This document shows, piece after piece, positions 35,273-44,412 of a DNA stretch of 64,000 nucleotides. How positions within the stretch are numbered: the first letter of the stretch is position 1; every line of letters begins with the position of its first letter. The DNA is from Aestuariibaculum suncheonense (GTDB lineage Bacteria > Bacteroidota > Bacteroidia > Flavobacteriales > Flavobacteriaceae). Under the pieces are notes generated by a model, which was given only the letters and a program-made list of their open reading frames with translations, was not told the DNA's origin and did no database searches. The DNA lies in contig NZ_JACVXC010000001.1 in assembly GCF_014596935.1 (NCBI RefSeq), forward strand, positions 62,001 to 126,000, read 5' to 3'. The position numbers were made by a program, and so were the translations under genes.

Positions 35273-35289
35273 GCATTAAACCCGAAGTA

Positions 35290-37416
35290 ATGACGTCACT
35301 AATTCAGTATATCACATCACAAACCCAATTACCGGAATCTTCAGTAAAAAACACAATAGAATTACTTAATGAAGATTGTACCATTCCATTTATATCGCGA
35401 TACCGAAAAGAACGTACCGGGAATTTAGATGAGGTTCAAATTGGAGACATTGTAAAGTTTAAAGAGCAATTTGAAGCTCTGGAGAAGCGCAAAGCTGCTA
35501 TTTTAAAAGCTATTGAAGAGCAGGGGAGTTTAACTCCGGAACTTCAAACTAAAATTGAAGGAACTCAGGATTTAACCACGCTTGAAGATTTATATCTGCC
35601 GTTTAAGAAAAGCCGAAAAACCAAAGCCGAGAAAGCGAGACAGAACGGACTGGAGCCTTTGGCGAAAATCATCATGAGCCAGAATGCAAATGATGTGGAG
35701 TCAATAGCGTTTAAATATGTAAAAGGAGCGGTAGAATCAGTAGATGCTGCTTTAGAAGGCGCACGCCATATTATCGCCGAGTGGATTAATGAACGTACCG
35801 ATGTTAGAAATAATATTCGATATCAAATGGAACGTTTTGCGATGATTGCAACTAAAGTCGTGAAGGCTAAAGAAGGCGATGAAAATGCTCAGAAATTCAG
35901 GGATTATTTCGATTGGGAAGAAAATCTAAGTCGCATACCGTCACATCGCTTATTGGCAATTCTGCGAGCAGAAACAGAAGGTTTTATTAAACTGAAAATT
36001 ACGATTGACGACGATCGGGCTTTAGCTAAAATAGAAGACCGCATCATACGTTCAAAAAACGCCTGTGTAACACAAATTGAAATGGCCATTGCCGACGCGT
36101 ACAAACGTTTGTTATTGCCAGCATTGTCTAATGAGGCTTTGCAAATCGCTAAAGAAAAAGCCGATACATCTGCGATAACCGTTTTTGCTAAGAATTTAAA
36201 ACAATTACTGTTAGGGTCTCCTTTAGGGGAAAAGCGGGTGCTGGCTATAGATCCAGGGTTTAGAACCGGTTGTAAAGTGGTGTGCCTAGATGCGCAAGGA
36301 AGTCTATTATATAATGAAACCATTTATCCGCATCCGCCGAAGAGTGATAGTTCAGGGGCTATAAAAAAACTGAGTTCGCTTTGTGAAGCCTATAAAATTG
36401 AAGCCATTGCCATTGGTAATGGTACGGCATCTCGAGAAACCGAAGCCTTGGTACGTAAAATTCATTTTAAAAACGATATGCAGGTCTTCGTGGTTAGCGA
36501 AGCGGGAGCCAGTATTTATTCGGCATCTAAAATTGCCCGTGATGAATTTCCAAATTACGATGTTACGGTGCGTGGCTCGGTGTCTATCGGGCGTCGTTTA
36601 CAGGATCCATTAGCCGAACTGGTAAAGATTGAAGCTAAATCGATTGGTGTTGGGCAATATCAACATGATGTAGATCAAACCAAACTGAAAAAGGAATTGG
36701 ATACCGTTGTGGAAAGTTGTGTGAATGCCGTTGGTGTTAATATCAATACGGCCAGTGTGAGTTTGCTGAGTTATGTTTCGGGAATCGGACCTAAACTGGC
36801 GGAGAATATTTTTAATTACCGAAATGAACATGGTATGTTTACATCGCGCACGGCGATTAAAAAAGTCCCGAGATTAGGCGACAAAGCGTTTCAGCAGGCT
36901 GCTGGTTTTTTACGCATTAAATCGGCTAAAAATCCGTTGGACGATTCTGCGGTGCATCCTGAAAGTTATACTATTGTGGAACAAATGGCGAAAGATTTAG
37001 GTAAAGATGTAACCGCATTGATTGGGAATGAATCTGTTCTAAATGCCATAGATTTAAATAAATATGCCACTAAAACCATTGGATTGCCAACCCTTGAAGA
37101 TATTATAAAGGAACTTAAAAAGCCTGGATTAGATATTCGTGAGCAGGCTAAAGTGTTTACTTTTAATCAGAATATAAAAACGATTAATGATTTGCAGGTC
37201 GGACAACTATTGCCGGGAATCGTTAATAATGTTACTAATTTTGGTGCTTTTGTCGATGTCGGAATTAAAGAAAGTGGACTGATTCACGTGTCAAATTTAT
37301 CAGATAGTTTCGTAAGTGATGTAAATGCACATGTGAGTTTACATCAACAGGTTATTGTAAAAGTGTTAGAGGTCGATATTCAGCGAAAGCGTATTCAATT
37401 GAAACTACATAAGTAA
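35290..37416 (+). CDS. tex: Tex-family RNA-binding transcription accessory protein
   Basis: About 708 residues from the ATG at 35290. The order is the Tex N-terminal helical domain, a YqgF-like RNase H fold (about residues 315-440; VLAIDPGFRTGCKVVCLD and AIAIGNGTASRETE), two helix-hairpin-helix modules (VNINTASVSLLSYVSGIGPKLAENI) and a C-terminal S1 RNA-binding domain (GIVNNVTNFGAFVDVGIKESGLIH). Tex affects transcription and stress tolerance and can bind RNA. The longer frame from a TTG at 35254 would start inside the preceding terminator. Confidence 0.95.
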   Translation: MTSLIQYITSQTQLPESSVKNTIELLNEDCTIPFISRYRKERTGNLDEVQIGDIVKFKEQFEALEKRKAAILKAIEEQGSLTPELQTKIEGTQDLTTLEDLYLPFKKSRKTKAEKARQNGLEPLAKIIMSQNANDVESIAFKYVKGAVESVDAALEGARHIIAEWINERTDVRNNIRYQMERFAMIATKVVKAKEGDENAQKFRDYFDWEENLSRIPSHRLLAILRAETEGFIKLKITIDDDRALAKIEDRIIRSKNACVTQIEMAIADAYKRLLLPALSNEALQIAKEKADTSAITVFAKNLKQLLLGSPLGEKRVLAIDPGFRTGCKVVCLDAQGSLLYNETIYPHPPKSDSSGAIKKLSSLCEAYKIEAIAIGNGTASRETEALVRKIHFKNDMQVFVVSEAGASIYSASKIARDEFPNYDVTVRGSVSIGRRLQDPLAELVKIEAKSIGVGQYQHDVDQTKLKKELDTVVESCVNAVGVNINTASVSLLSYVSGIGPKLAENIFNYRNEHGMFTSRTAIKKVPRLGDKAFQQAAGFLRIKSAKNPLDDSAVHPESYTIVEQMAKDLGKDVTALIGNESVLNAIDLNKYATKTIGLPTLEDIIKELKKPGLDIREQAKVFTFNQNIKTINDLQVGQLLPGIVNNVTNFGAFVDVGIKESGLIHVSNLSDSFVSDVNAHVSLHQQVIVKVLEVDIQRKRIQLKLHK

Positions 37417-37512
37417 ATCTGAAATTTAACATTTATTTGCTGATTTTTGAGCCGATAACATCGGCTTTATTGACTATTTTTGCGCGCTCTTAAAGAGTTG
37501 ATATTAAATAGA

Positions 37513-38403
37513 ATGAAAAAGGAAAGGTTGGCACTGCTGATTGGGATAATATGTATTTCCATATTCCCGATTTTGGTAAAGTTGAAGTTAACTCCGGGTG
37601 TTATTTCGGCCTTCTATCGTATGGCCTTTTCGCTGGTGTTGTTATTGCCTTATGTTTTAATCACCAGACAGTTTAAAATTCCGAAGATAAAAACGGTTTT
37701 ATTGGCGTTGTTGTGTGGTGTGATTTTTGGCAGTGATGTTGCTGTTTGGAATATCGCTATTCAGGAATCTACGGCAACACAGGCCTCGTTATTAACTAAT
37801 TTATCACCGGTTTGGGTCGGTATTTTGGCGTTGTGTTTTCTTAAAGATAAACCTAAAGTAAACTTCTGGATTGGTACCGTAATAGCTGTTTTTGGTATGG
37901 TGATGCTGGTTGGATTCACGGTATTTCAGAATTTGGATTTCGATTTAGCCTTTAGTTTCGGGGTGTTGTCTGGAGTGTTTTATGCATTTTACATGTTAAT
38001 TAGTAAAGAGGTGTTGAAAAGCATGAATGTATTAACGTTTATGTCTTTAAGTTTAATGGCCTCATCGGTTTATCTGGCAGGTGTTAGCTATGCTTTAGAT
38101 GAGCCGTTTTACGGATTTTCAAATGCTGGCTGGTTGGTTTTATTACTTCAGGCAGTACTTTGCCAATTATTAGCATGGATTCTTATTAGCTACGCAACGC
38201 AGCATATGCGTGCGACACGCGTTTCGGTAAGCTTACTGGGGCAAGGTATTTTGGCATCGTTTTTAGCTTGGTTGTTTATTGGAGAGGCTATATCGTTTCA
38301 AATGGTAATAGGGGGCGTTATTTTGCTGATGGGTATTCGAATTACCTTTTACGATAAACCTGTTTTTGGAAATCTGTTCGTTAAAAAACAGGAAGTATTA
38401 TAG
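37513..38403 (+). CDS. DMT-superfamily (EamA) transporter
   Basis: A 296-residue inner-membrane protein of about ten helices in two EamA repeats (RMAFSLVLLLPYVLI; ATQASLLTNLSPVWVGILA; second-half LGQGILASFLAWLFIGEAIS). The family moves amino acids, sugars or drug-like metabolites; the substrate is not readable. The ATG at 37513 avoids an 11-codon polar extension. Ends at a convergent terminator. Confidence 0.9.
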   Translation: MKKERLALLIGIICISIFPILVKLKLTPGVISAFYRMAFSLVLLLPYVLITRQFKIPKIKTVLLALLCGVIFGSDVAVWNIAIQESTATQASLLTNLSPVWVGILALCFLKDKPKVNFWIGTVIAVFGMVMLVGFTVFQNLDFDLAFSFGVLSGVFYAFYMLISKEVLKSMNVLTFMSLSLMASSVYLAGVSYALDEPFYGFSNAGWLVLLLQAVLCQLLAWILISYATQHMRATRVSVSLLGQGILASFLAWLFIGEAISFQMVIGGVILLMGIRITFYDKPVFGNLFVKKQEVL

Positions 38404-38418
38404 CATATTTAGATATAA

Positions 38419-38447
38419 AAAAAGCGAACCCATTAGGTTCGCTTTTT
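38419..38447. terminator. Bidirectional terminator
   Basis: A 12-bp perfect stem (38419-38430 with 38436-38447), 5-nt loop, A/T-rich ends, between convergent genes. Confidence 0.85.
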
Positions 38448-38465
38448 CTGTATTTAGATAAATAA

Positions 38466-38897
38466 TTACTTATTCATATTTTTCATTTCATCCATGAACG
38501 TATCGATATCTACACCGTTGCTCACTAAGGTTAAAGCCTTATCGACAATGTATTTTACGTTTTCAGGGTGAAAACCTAGACCTACAGCTATTTTTCTAAG
38601 TAATAACTCTTCAAGGTCTCCTTTAATATGATCTACATAAACCATACGAGCTAAGTCGAATAAACGCTCCAGACGTCTTTCGTAATCGTGTGGTGGATTG
38701 ATAGGATGCGATTTATAATCTTGTAAAATTAAGTTATAATCAGCCTCGCTAATATCTAAGTTTCTTGCTAATCTGTCTAAAAAGGCTCTTTCATCTGTAG
38801 AAATGAATCCGTCAGCCATGGCTACGCGAACAATAGCGGCAAAATGGTCTTCATTACGCTTTTTAAACCCACTATCAAATAAATCTGAAAACGACAT
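38466..38897 (-). CDS. TerB-like protein
   Basis: A 143-residue all-helical protein of the TerB/COG3793 type with the acidic start of the domain (AAIVRVAMADGFISTDERAFLDRLA) and the second acidic helix (DLEELLLRKIAVGLGFH). TerB domains bind metal and occur in stress and membrane-associated systems; here the gene is alone, with its own promoter. It has no signal peptide. Role unknown. Confidence 0.83.
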   Translation of the reverse strand: MSFSDLFDSGFKKRNEDHFAAIVRVAMADGFISTDERAFLDRLARNLDISEADYNLILQDYKSHPINPPHDYERRLERLFDLARMVYVDHIKGDLEELLLRKIAVGLGFHPENVKYIVDKALTLVSNGVDIDTFMDEMKNMNK

Positions 38898-38923
38898 ATG
38901 TTTTAATTGTTTTTAACGTGCTG

Positions 38924-38931
38924 CAAACGTA
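38924..38931 (-). promoter_or_regulatory. -7 box of the TerB-like gene
   Basis: TACGTTTG on the minus strand, 27 nt before the ATG. Confidence 0.5.
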
Positions 38932-39089
38932 CATATTTTTTGGCAATTTTCTCATAAAAAACAGTTTGAAAATCTGTTTTTTTCATCAATAATTAACCCT
39001 GCTAAGCTTATGGTGTTCCTGTCTTATTTTCAACAAGATAATAAGAATCAAAATTATCTCAAAGCATTATAAAAAAAGATTGTAAACTG

Positions 39090-39097
39090 TATCTTTG
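39090..39097 (+). promoter_or_regulatory. -7 box of mfd
   Basis: TATCTTTG, 23 nt before the GTG start of mfd. Confidence 0.55.
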
Positions 39098-39120
39098 TAG
39101 CTTTAAAACCCAATACTTAG

Positions 39121-42100
39121 GTGAGTAAAACAGATATCGCCCAAACCTACGAACAGCTTTTGCAAACGCAAAAACTGCAAATGGCTATTGCCGGTACTCA
39201 AAGTAGAATCCATTTAAAGGGACTTGTCGGTTCTGCGTTATCATTTGTCATATCGAATGCGTTTAAAGACAGTGATAAACCCTTTTTAATGGTGTTTAAC
39301 GATAAGGAGGAAGCGGCATTTCATTTAAATGATTTAGAACAGCTTTGTGGAAAAGACGATGTGCTTTTTTATCCGGGAAGTTACCGCAGACCCTATCAAA
39401 TAGAAGAAACCGATAACGCCAACGTGCTATTGCGTGCCGAGGTGCTTAATCGCATTAATTCGCGTAAAAAACCGGCGATTATTGTCACCTATCCTGATGC
39501 CCTGTTTGAGCAGGTGGTAACCAGGAAGGAGTTAGAGCGTAATACTTTAAAAATTGCAGTCAACGATAAGTTGTCTATCGATTTTGTAAACGAGGTCTTA
39601 TTCGAGTATCAGTTTAAACGCGTCGATTTTGTTACCGAACCGGGGGAGTTTTCTGTTCGAGGTGGCATTGTGGATGTCTTTTCGTTTTCTAATGACAAGC
39701 CGTACCGTATTGAATTTTTTGGGGATGAGGTCGATAGTATCCGAACCTTTGATGTGGAAACTCAGTTGTCGGTCCATCAGATTAAAAAGATAGATATCAT
39801 TCCTAATGTGGCAAACAAGTTATTGCAGGAAAGCCGACAAAGTTTCTTAAAATACATCGCACAAAAAACAGTGGTGTGTTTAAAAAACACCGATTTGCTT
39901 TTGTCGCGAATTGATGATTTTTATGAGAAGGCCGAAGAGGCTTTTAAAACCATATCTTCAGAAATTAAGCACGGGCAACCTAACGAACTGTTTTGTAATT
40001 CAAACTTATTGAAGAAGCAGTTACTCGATTTTTCGATAGTAGAATTCGGCAGAACTTCGGTGTTTAATGCTTCAGAGGTTATTGAATATCATACTACGCC
40101 ACAACCGTCTTTCAATAAACAATTCAATTTGTTGATTGAAGATTTAAATGCCAATCACGAAAAGGGTTATACCAATTACATTGCCTGTGTGAGTGAACAG
40201 CAGGCGAAACGTTTTCATGATATTTTCGACGATTCAAATTTAGATGTGAAGCAGTATTCAACCATTATTCTATCCTTACATCAGGGATTTATCGATGCCG
40301 ATAGTAAAATGGTATGCTATACCGATCATCAAATTTTTGAGCGTTATCATAAATTCAGTGTGAAAAACGGCTATGCGAAGAAGCAGGCGATTACCCTGAA
40401 AGAATTAACCAATCTGGATATTGGCGATTACGTCACGCATATCGATCATGGTATTGGGCGTTTTGGCGGATTACAAAAAATAGATGTAGAAGGGAAGCAG
40501 CAAGAGGCAATAAAACTGGTATATGGCGAGCGCGATGTGCTGTATTTAAGTATTCACTCCCTGCATAAAATTACCAAGTTTAACGGGAAAGATGGTAAAC
40601 CGCCTAAGGTTTATAAATTAGGAAGTACTGCCTGGAAAACGCTAAAGGAAAAAACCAAGTCACGGGTTAAACACGTGGCCTTTAATCTGATAAAACTTTA
40701 CGCGAAGCGTAAAACAGAAAAAGGATTTCAGTACAAGCCGGATAGCTATATGCAGCATGAATTGGAAGCGTCTTTCATTTATGAAGACACACCAGATCAA
40801 AGCTCGGCTACGGCCGATATAAAAGCCGATATGGAAAGCGAACGCCCAATGGATCGCTTGGTGTGTGGTGATGTTGGTTTCGGGAAAACCGAGGTTGCTA
40901 TTCGCGCAGCGTTTAAGGCGGTCGATAATGGTAAGCAGGTGGCCGTATTAGTACCGACTACCATTTTAGCGTATCAGCATTTCAGAACCTTTAGAAAACG
41001 ATTGAAGGATTTTCCGGTAACGGTAGATTACGTAAATCGTTTTAGAACCGCCAAGGAAAAAAAGGAGACCTTAACGGGTGTGGAAAGTGGTGCGGTCGAT
41101 ATTATTATTGGGACCCACCAGTTAGCGAATAAAACGGTTAAGTTTAAAGATTTAGGCTTGCTGATTGTTGACGAAGAACAGAAGTTTGGTGTTGCGGTAA
41201 AAGAGAAGCTGAAGACCATAAAGGATAATGTCGATGTGCTCACCTTAACGGCAACGCCCATACCAAGAACCCTTCAGTTTAGTTTAATGGCAGCTCGTGA
41301 TTTATCGGTAATTACCACGCCACCACCAAACCGTTACCCTATAGAAAGCCATGTGATTCGTTTTAATGAAGAAACCATTCGCGATGCGGTGAGTTACGAG
41401 ATTGAACGTGGCGGACAGATTTTCTTTATCCACAATCGTATTGAAAATATTAAGGAAGTGGCAGGTATGATTCAGCGTCTGGTACCCGATGCTAAAGTAG
41501 GTGTTGGTCATGGACAAATGGATGGTAAAAAGCTGGAAGAACTGATGCTATCGTTTATGGATGGTGCCTTCGATGTGTTGGTGAGTACCACCATTATTGA
41601 AAGCGGACTGGACGTACCGAATGCCAATACCATTTTCATTAATAATGCCAATAATTTCGGATTGAGTGACCTGCACCAGATGCGTGGTCGGGTGGGACGT
41701 AGTAATAAAAAAGCCTTCTGTTATTTTATTACACCTGAATATTCGGCGATGACCGATGATGCCAGAAAACGAATCACAGCCCTGGAGCAGTTTACCGAAC
41801 TGGGTAGCGGGTTCAATATCGCGATGAAAGATTTGGAGATTCGTGGTGCCGGTGATTTGTTGGGAGGAGAACAAAGCGGATTTATCAATGAAATCGGGTT
41901 CGATACCTATCAGAAAATCTTAAATGAAGCTATTGAAGAATTGAAGGAAAACGAATTTAAGGACTTGTACCATGAGAATGAAGATGAGAAAGAGTATGTA
42001 AAAGACGTAACTATCGATTCCGATTTTGAGTTGCTGTTCCCTGATGATTATGTGAATAATATCGCCGAACGATTAAGTTTATACACACAGTTGAATGGTT

Positions 42101-42462
42101 TAAAAACAGAGGCTGAATTACAGAAGTTCGAGCGCGAGTTGATCGATCGTTTTGGGGAATTACCAAAGCAGGTTAAAGACTTGATGAATAGTGTACGTAT
42201 TAAATGGATTGCAACTAAAGTAGGGTTTGAGAAAGTGATTATGAAGCAAGGAAAGTTTATCGGGTATTTCCTTAACGACCAGCAAAGTAGCTTCTATCAA
42301 AGTAAAAACTTTACCAAAGTGCTTCAGTTTGTACAAACCCATCCGTCGGCATGTAAAATGAAAGAGAAACAAACACGCAACGGTTTAAGATTATTACTTA
42401 CTTTTGATAATGTTAAAACAGTAGACCAAGCGTTAAAAGCGATACAGCCACTTATGGCTTAA
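39121..42462 (+). CDS. mfd: Transcription-repair coupling factor
   Basis: Mfd displaces RNA polymerase stalled at DNA damage and recruits the Uvr excision system. The 1113 residues have the UvrB-like N-terminal part (FYPGSYRRPYQIEETDNANV; VRGGIVDVFSF), the RNA-polymerase-interacting domain (IGDYVTHIDHGIGRFGGLQ), the helicase motor with Walker A GDVGFGKTEVA and DEEQ box, motif LTLTATPIPRTLQFS, STTIIESGLDVPNANT and the C-terminal TRCF domain. Start is GTG. Length is slightly below E. coli Mfd (1148). Confidence 0.97.
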   Translation: MSKTDIAQTYEQLLQTQKLQMAIAGTQSRIHLKGLVGSALSFVISNAFKDSDKPFLMVFNDKEEAAFHLNDLEQLCGKDDVLFYPGSYRRPYQIEETDNANVLLRAEVLNRINSRKKPAIIVTYPDALFEQVVTRKELERNTLKIAVNDKLSIDFVNEVLFEYQFKRVDFVTEPGEFSVRGGIVDVFSFSNDKPYRIEFFGDEVDSIRTFDVETQLSVHQIKKIDIIPNVANKLLQESRQSFLKYIAQKTVVCLKNTDLLLSRIDDFYEKAEEAFKTISSEIKHGQPNELFCNSNLLKKQLLDFSIVEFGRTSVFNASEVIEYHTTPQPSFNKQFNLLIEDLNANHEKGYTNYIACVSEQQAKRFHDIFDDSNLDVKQYSTIILSLHQGFIDADSKMVCYTDHQIFERYHKFSVKNGYAKKQAITLKELTNLDIGDYVTHIDHGIGRFGGLQKIDVEGKQQEAIKLVYGERDVLYLSIHSLHKITKFNGKDGKPPKVYKLGSTAWKTLKEKTKSRVKHVAFNLIKLYAKRKTEKGFQYKPDSYMQHELEASFIYEDTPDQSSATADIKADMESERPMDRLVCGDVGFGKTEVAIRAAFKAVDNGKQVAVLVPTTILAYQHFRTFRKRLKDFPVTVDYVNRFRTAKEKKETLTGVESGAVDIIIGTHQLANKTVKFKDLGLLIVDEEQKFGVAVKEKLKTIKDNVDVLTLTATPIPRTLQFSLMAARDLSVITTPPPNRYPIESHVIRFNEETIRDAVSYEIERGGQIFFIHNRIENIKEVAGMIQRLVPDAKVGVGHGQMDGKKLEELMLSFMDGAFDVLVSTTIIESGLDVPNANTIFINNANNFGLSDLHQMRGRVGRSNKKAFCYFITPEYSAMTDDARKRITALEQFTELGSGFNIAMKDLEIRGAGDLLGGEQSGFINEIGFDTYQKILNEAIEELKENEFKDLYHENEDEKEYVKDVTIDSDFELLFPDDYVNNIAERLSLYTQLNGLKTEAELQKFERELIDRFGELPKQVKDLMNSVRIKWIATKVGFEKVIMKQGKFIGYFLNDQQSSFYQSKNFTKVLQFVQTHPSACKMKEKQTRNGLRLLLTFDNVKTVDQALKAIQPLMA

Positions 42463-42498
42463 TAATTGATTATAAATAAATTACAAATACCCTGAATT

Positions 42499-43860
42499 TT
42501 GAAAAGGTTTTTATTTCTGATAATTTTAATTTCAAACATAGTAATGGCGCAACACAGCATCAAAGGTGTGTTTTCTCCGCCGGAAGATTATCGTGTGGCG
42601 GTGCTGTATAAGGTGACACCAACCATTTCAGAATATATCACCCACGCCGAAGTTAAGAAAGATGGAAAATTCGAAATAAAATTAGATTCTACGGTGGCAA
42701 AGGGTATGTATCGCATTGTGTACGCTATTCCGGAAGAAGATTATAATTTCGATGTAATTTATAATAAAAAGGAAGACATCAATCTAACCTTCAATTCTGA
42801 AACCGGATTGAAAATTTTGTCATCTTCCGAGAATAAATTAATGGCTTCCTATAGTAATAGCATGTCCATGATTACCCATAGTATCAATAATTTTTATCGT
42901 GAAAAAAGTAAGGACACGACCGCTTTAGTTTCTATTTTTAAAACACAGCGCGAAGCTCAGAAAGGCTTTGAAGATTTGGCAAAAAACACCATTGCTTTAG
43001 CGTTTATTAAAGCGAATAGGCCTTATATACCAAAGCATTATGAAGATGTTGAGACTTACAGTAAAAATGTAAAAGCACATTATTTCGATTATGTAAATTT
43101 CAGTAACAAAACACTTCAAAGTTCGAATTTTTTGAACGAACGTATGGTGAATTATGTTTTTGGTGTAGCTGCCGATTCCATTAACCGTGAAGCGAATTAC
43201 AAGAAAAATATCAATGTGTTTTATAATGCAATGAAAGAGGCTCCGATTGAAATCAAGCGCACCTTATTGGTCGATTTATGGGAGCAAATGCGTGATTTGA
43301 ATTATGAAAATACTGCCAATTACATTTCAGATACTTACTTAATCAATATTGCTAAACAATTAAAAGATAAAGATCTGGTTGAAGGCTTAACCTTGTTTAA
43401 AAATATATCCTTAGGTAAAGTCGCTCCTGATTTTTCCTATCAACAGGAAAAAAATGGTATAAAGACCACGAAAAAGCTAAGTGAATTAACGGGTGCTAAA
43501 AATTATATTCTGGTATTTTGGAATAGTACCTGTGCACATTGCTTAGATGAAATTCCGCAGTTGGAAGCCTTTGTAAAGGATAAGAAGAAAGAAGAAGTCA
43601 CTGTAATAGCTATTGGATTAGAAGATTCTCCGGAATACTGGAACCGTGTGGTAAAGCGTATACCAGATTTTATCCATGTTTACGGCGCAGGCTATTGGGA
43701 TAATGAAATAGGAAACAGTTATGGAGTAACCGCAACACCCACATATTTTGTGTTAGATTCAGAAAAGCATATTGTGGCGAAGCCGGAGGATATTGATGCC
43801 TTAAAGCTGTATTTCGAAAAACAAAAAAGCAAAGCCAAGAGCAAGGCGTCTCAAAAATGA
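42499..43860 (+). CDS. TlpA-like thioredoxin-fold secreted protein
   Basis: A 453-residue exported protein: signal peptide at the N-terminus (KRFLFLIILISNIVMAQ) when the TTG at 42499 is used as start, a beta-rich N-terminal part (DUF4369-like), a helical middle, and a C-terminal thioredoxin domain (about 305-440) with the redox motif STCAHCLDE (CxxC) and the cis-Pro segment VTATPTYFVLD. Such proteins act as periplasmic thiol-disulfide oxidoreductases in Bacteroidota. Overlaps the convergent yraN gene by 10 nt at the 3' end. Confidence 0.88.
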   Translation: MKRFLFLIILISNIVMAQHSIKGVFSPPEDYRVAVLYKVTPTISEYITHAEVKKDGKFEIKLDSTVAKGMYRIVYAIPEEDYNFDVIYNKKEDINLTFNSETGLKILSSSENKLMASYSNSMSMITHSINNFYREKSKDTTALVSIFKTQREAQKGFEDLAKNTIALAFIKANRPYIPKHYEDVETYSKNVKAHYFDYVNFSNKTLQSSNFLNERMVNYVFGVAADSINREANYKKNINVFYNAMKEAPIEIKRTLLVDLWEQMRDLNYENTANYISDTYLINIAKQLKDKDLVEGLTLFKNISLGKVAPDFSYQQEKNGIKTTKKLSELTGAKNYILVFWNSTCAHCLDEIPQLEAFVKDKKKEEVTVIAIGLEDSPEYWNRVVKRIPDFIHVYGAGYWDNEIGNSYGVTATPTYFVLDSEKHIVAKPEDIDALKLYFEKQKSKAKSKASQK

Positions 43861-44210
43861 TAAAAGGCATCTTTTAAATGGTCTATATCGTATTTGTTGC
43901 CTTGTTTTACAATCGCAATAATATCAAAACGGACTTCAACATCTAAGCTGTTTTCAGTAACGTATTCATCAACTGCTTTTACGAGCTGTTTAATTTGTTT
44001 TGGTTTTACAAAATCCTGCGGATTCCCAAAGTCTGTGGTCGATCGAGTTTTGACTTCAACAATAGCCAAAGTATCGTCTTGCTGTGCAATAATATCCACT
44101 TCTGCTCTATCAAATCGGTAGTTGCGTTCTACAATAGTATAGCCATTTTTCAAGAGGAAATCGACTGCGAGTTGTTCACCTTTTTTACCTAATTCGTTGT
44201 GTTGGGCCAT
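43851..44210 (-). CDS. YraN-family (UPF0102) endonuclease-like protein
   Basis: A 119-residue protein with the restriction-endonuclease-like fold of the YraN family: GKKGEQLAVDFLLKNGY, the active-site D-xx-E-V-K pattern in AEVDIIAQQDDTLAIVEVKTRS, and the conserved end KQIKQLVKAVDEYV. Possibly a DNA-processing nuclease; role in the cell unsettled. Divergent from the metal-uptake operon. Confidence 0.9.
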   Translation of the reverse strand: MAQHNELGKKGEQLAVDFLLKNGYTIVERNYRFDRAEVDIIAQQDDTLAIVEVKTRSTTDFGNPQDFVKPKQIKQLVKAVDEYVTENSLDVEVRFDIIAIVKQGNKYDIDHLKDAFYHF

Positions 44211-44286
44211 GGTTTGAAATCGTTAAACACCGTTGTTAAATTAACTAATTGTAATGGTATAACCTTCATTTGAAAATATTTATATT

Positions 44287-44302
44287 TTTAGTCTTGTCTA
44301 AA
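44287..44302 (+). promoter_or_regulatory. Putative DtxR/MntR-type operator upstream of the split-feoB operon
   Basis: The inverted repeat TTTAG-TCTTGT-CTAAA lies just upstream of the -33 region of this operon. An equivalent TTTAG-N6-CTAAA with similar right flank (CTAAAAATA) lies at 50062-50082, between the TonB receptor and MntR genes. Shared sequence is seen; binding by a DtxR-type regulator is inferred. Confidence 0.55.
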
Positions 44303-44330
44303 AATATTTTTACCACAATATAAAATGCAG

Positions 44331-44338
44331 TATATTTG
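44331..44338 (+). promoter_or_regulatory. -7 box of the split-feoB operon
   Basis: TATATTTG, giving a leader of about 70 nt before the ATG at 44413. Confidence 0.5.
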
Positions 44339-44412
44339 TTGGTGTTTTTTAAGTGTTTTTCTGAAAATAATCATAAAACACAACGACTAAAATTTACACA
44401 TCAGCTTATAAT

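Noticed and set aside
35254-35289. TTG start for tex
   Set aside because: It lies within the terminator of the OmpA-family gene; the ATG at 35290 gives the normal Tex N-terminus.
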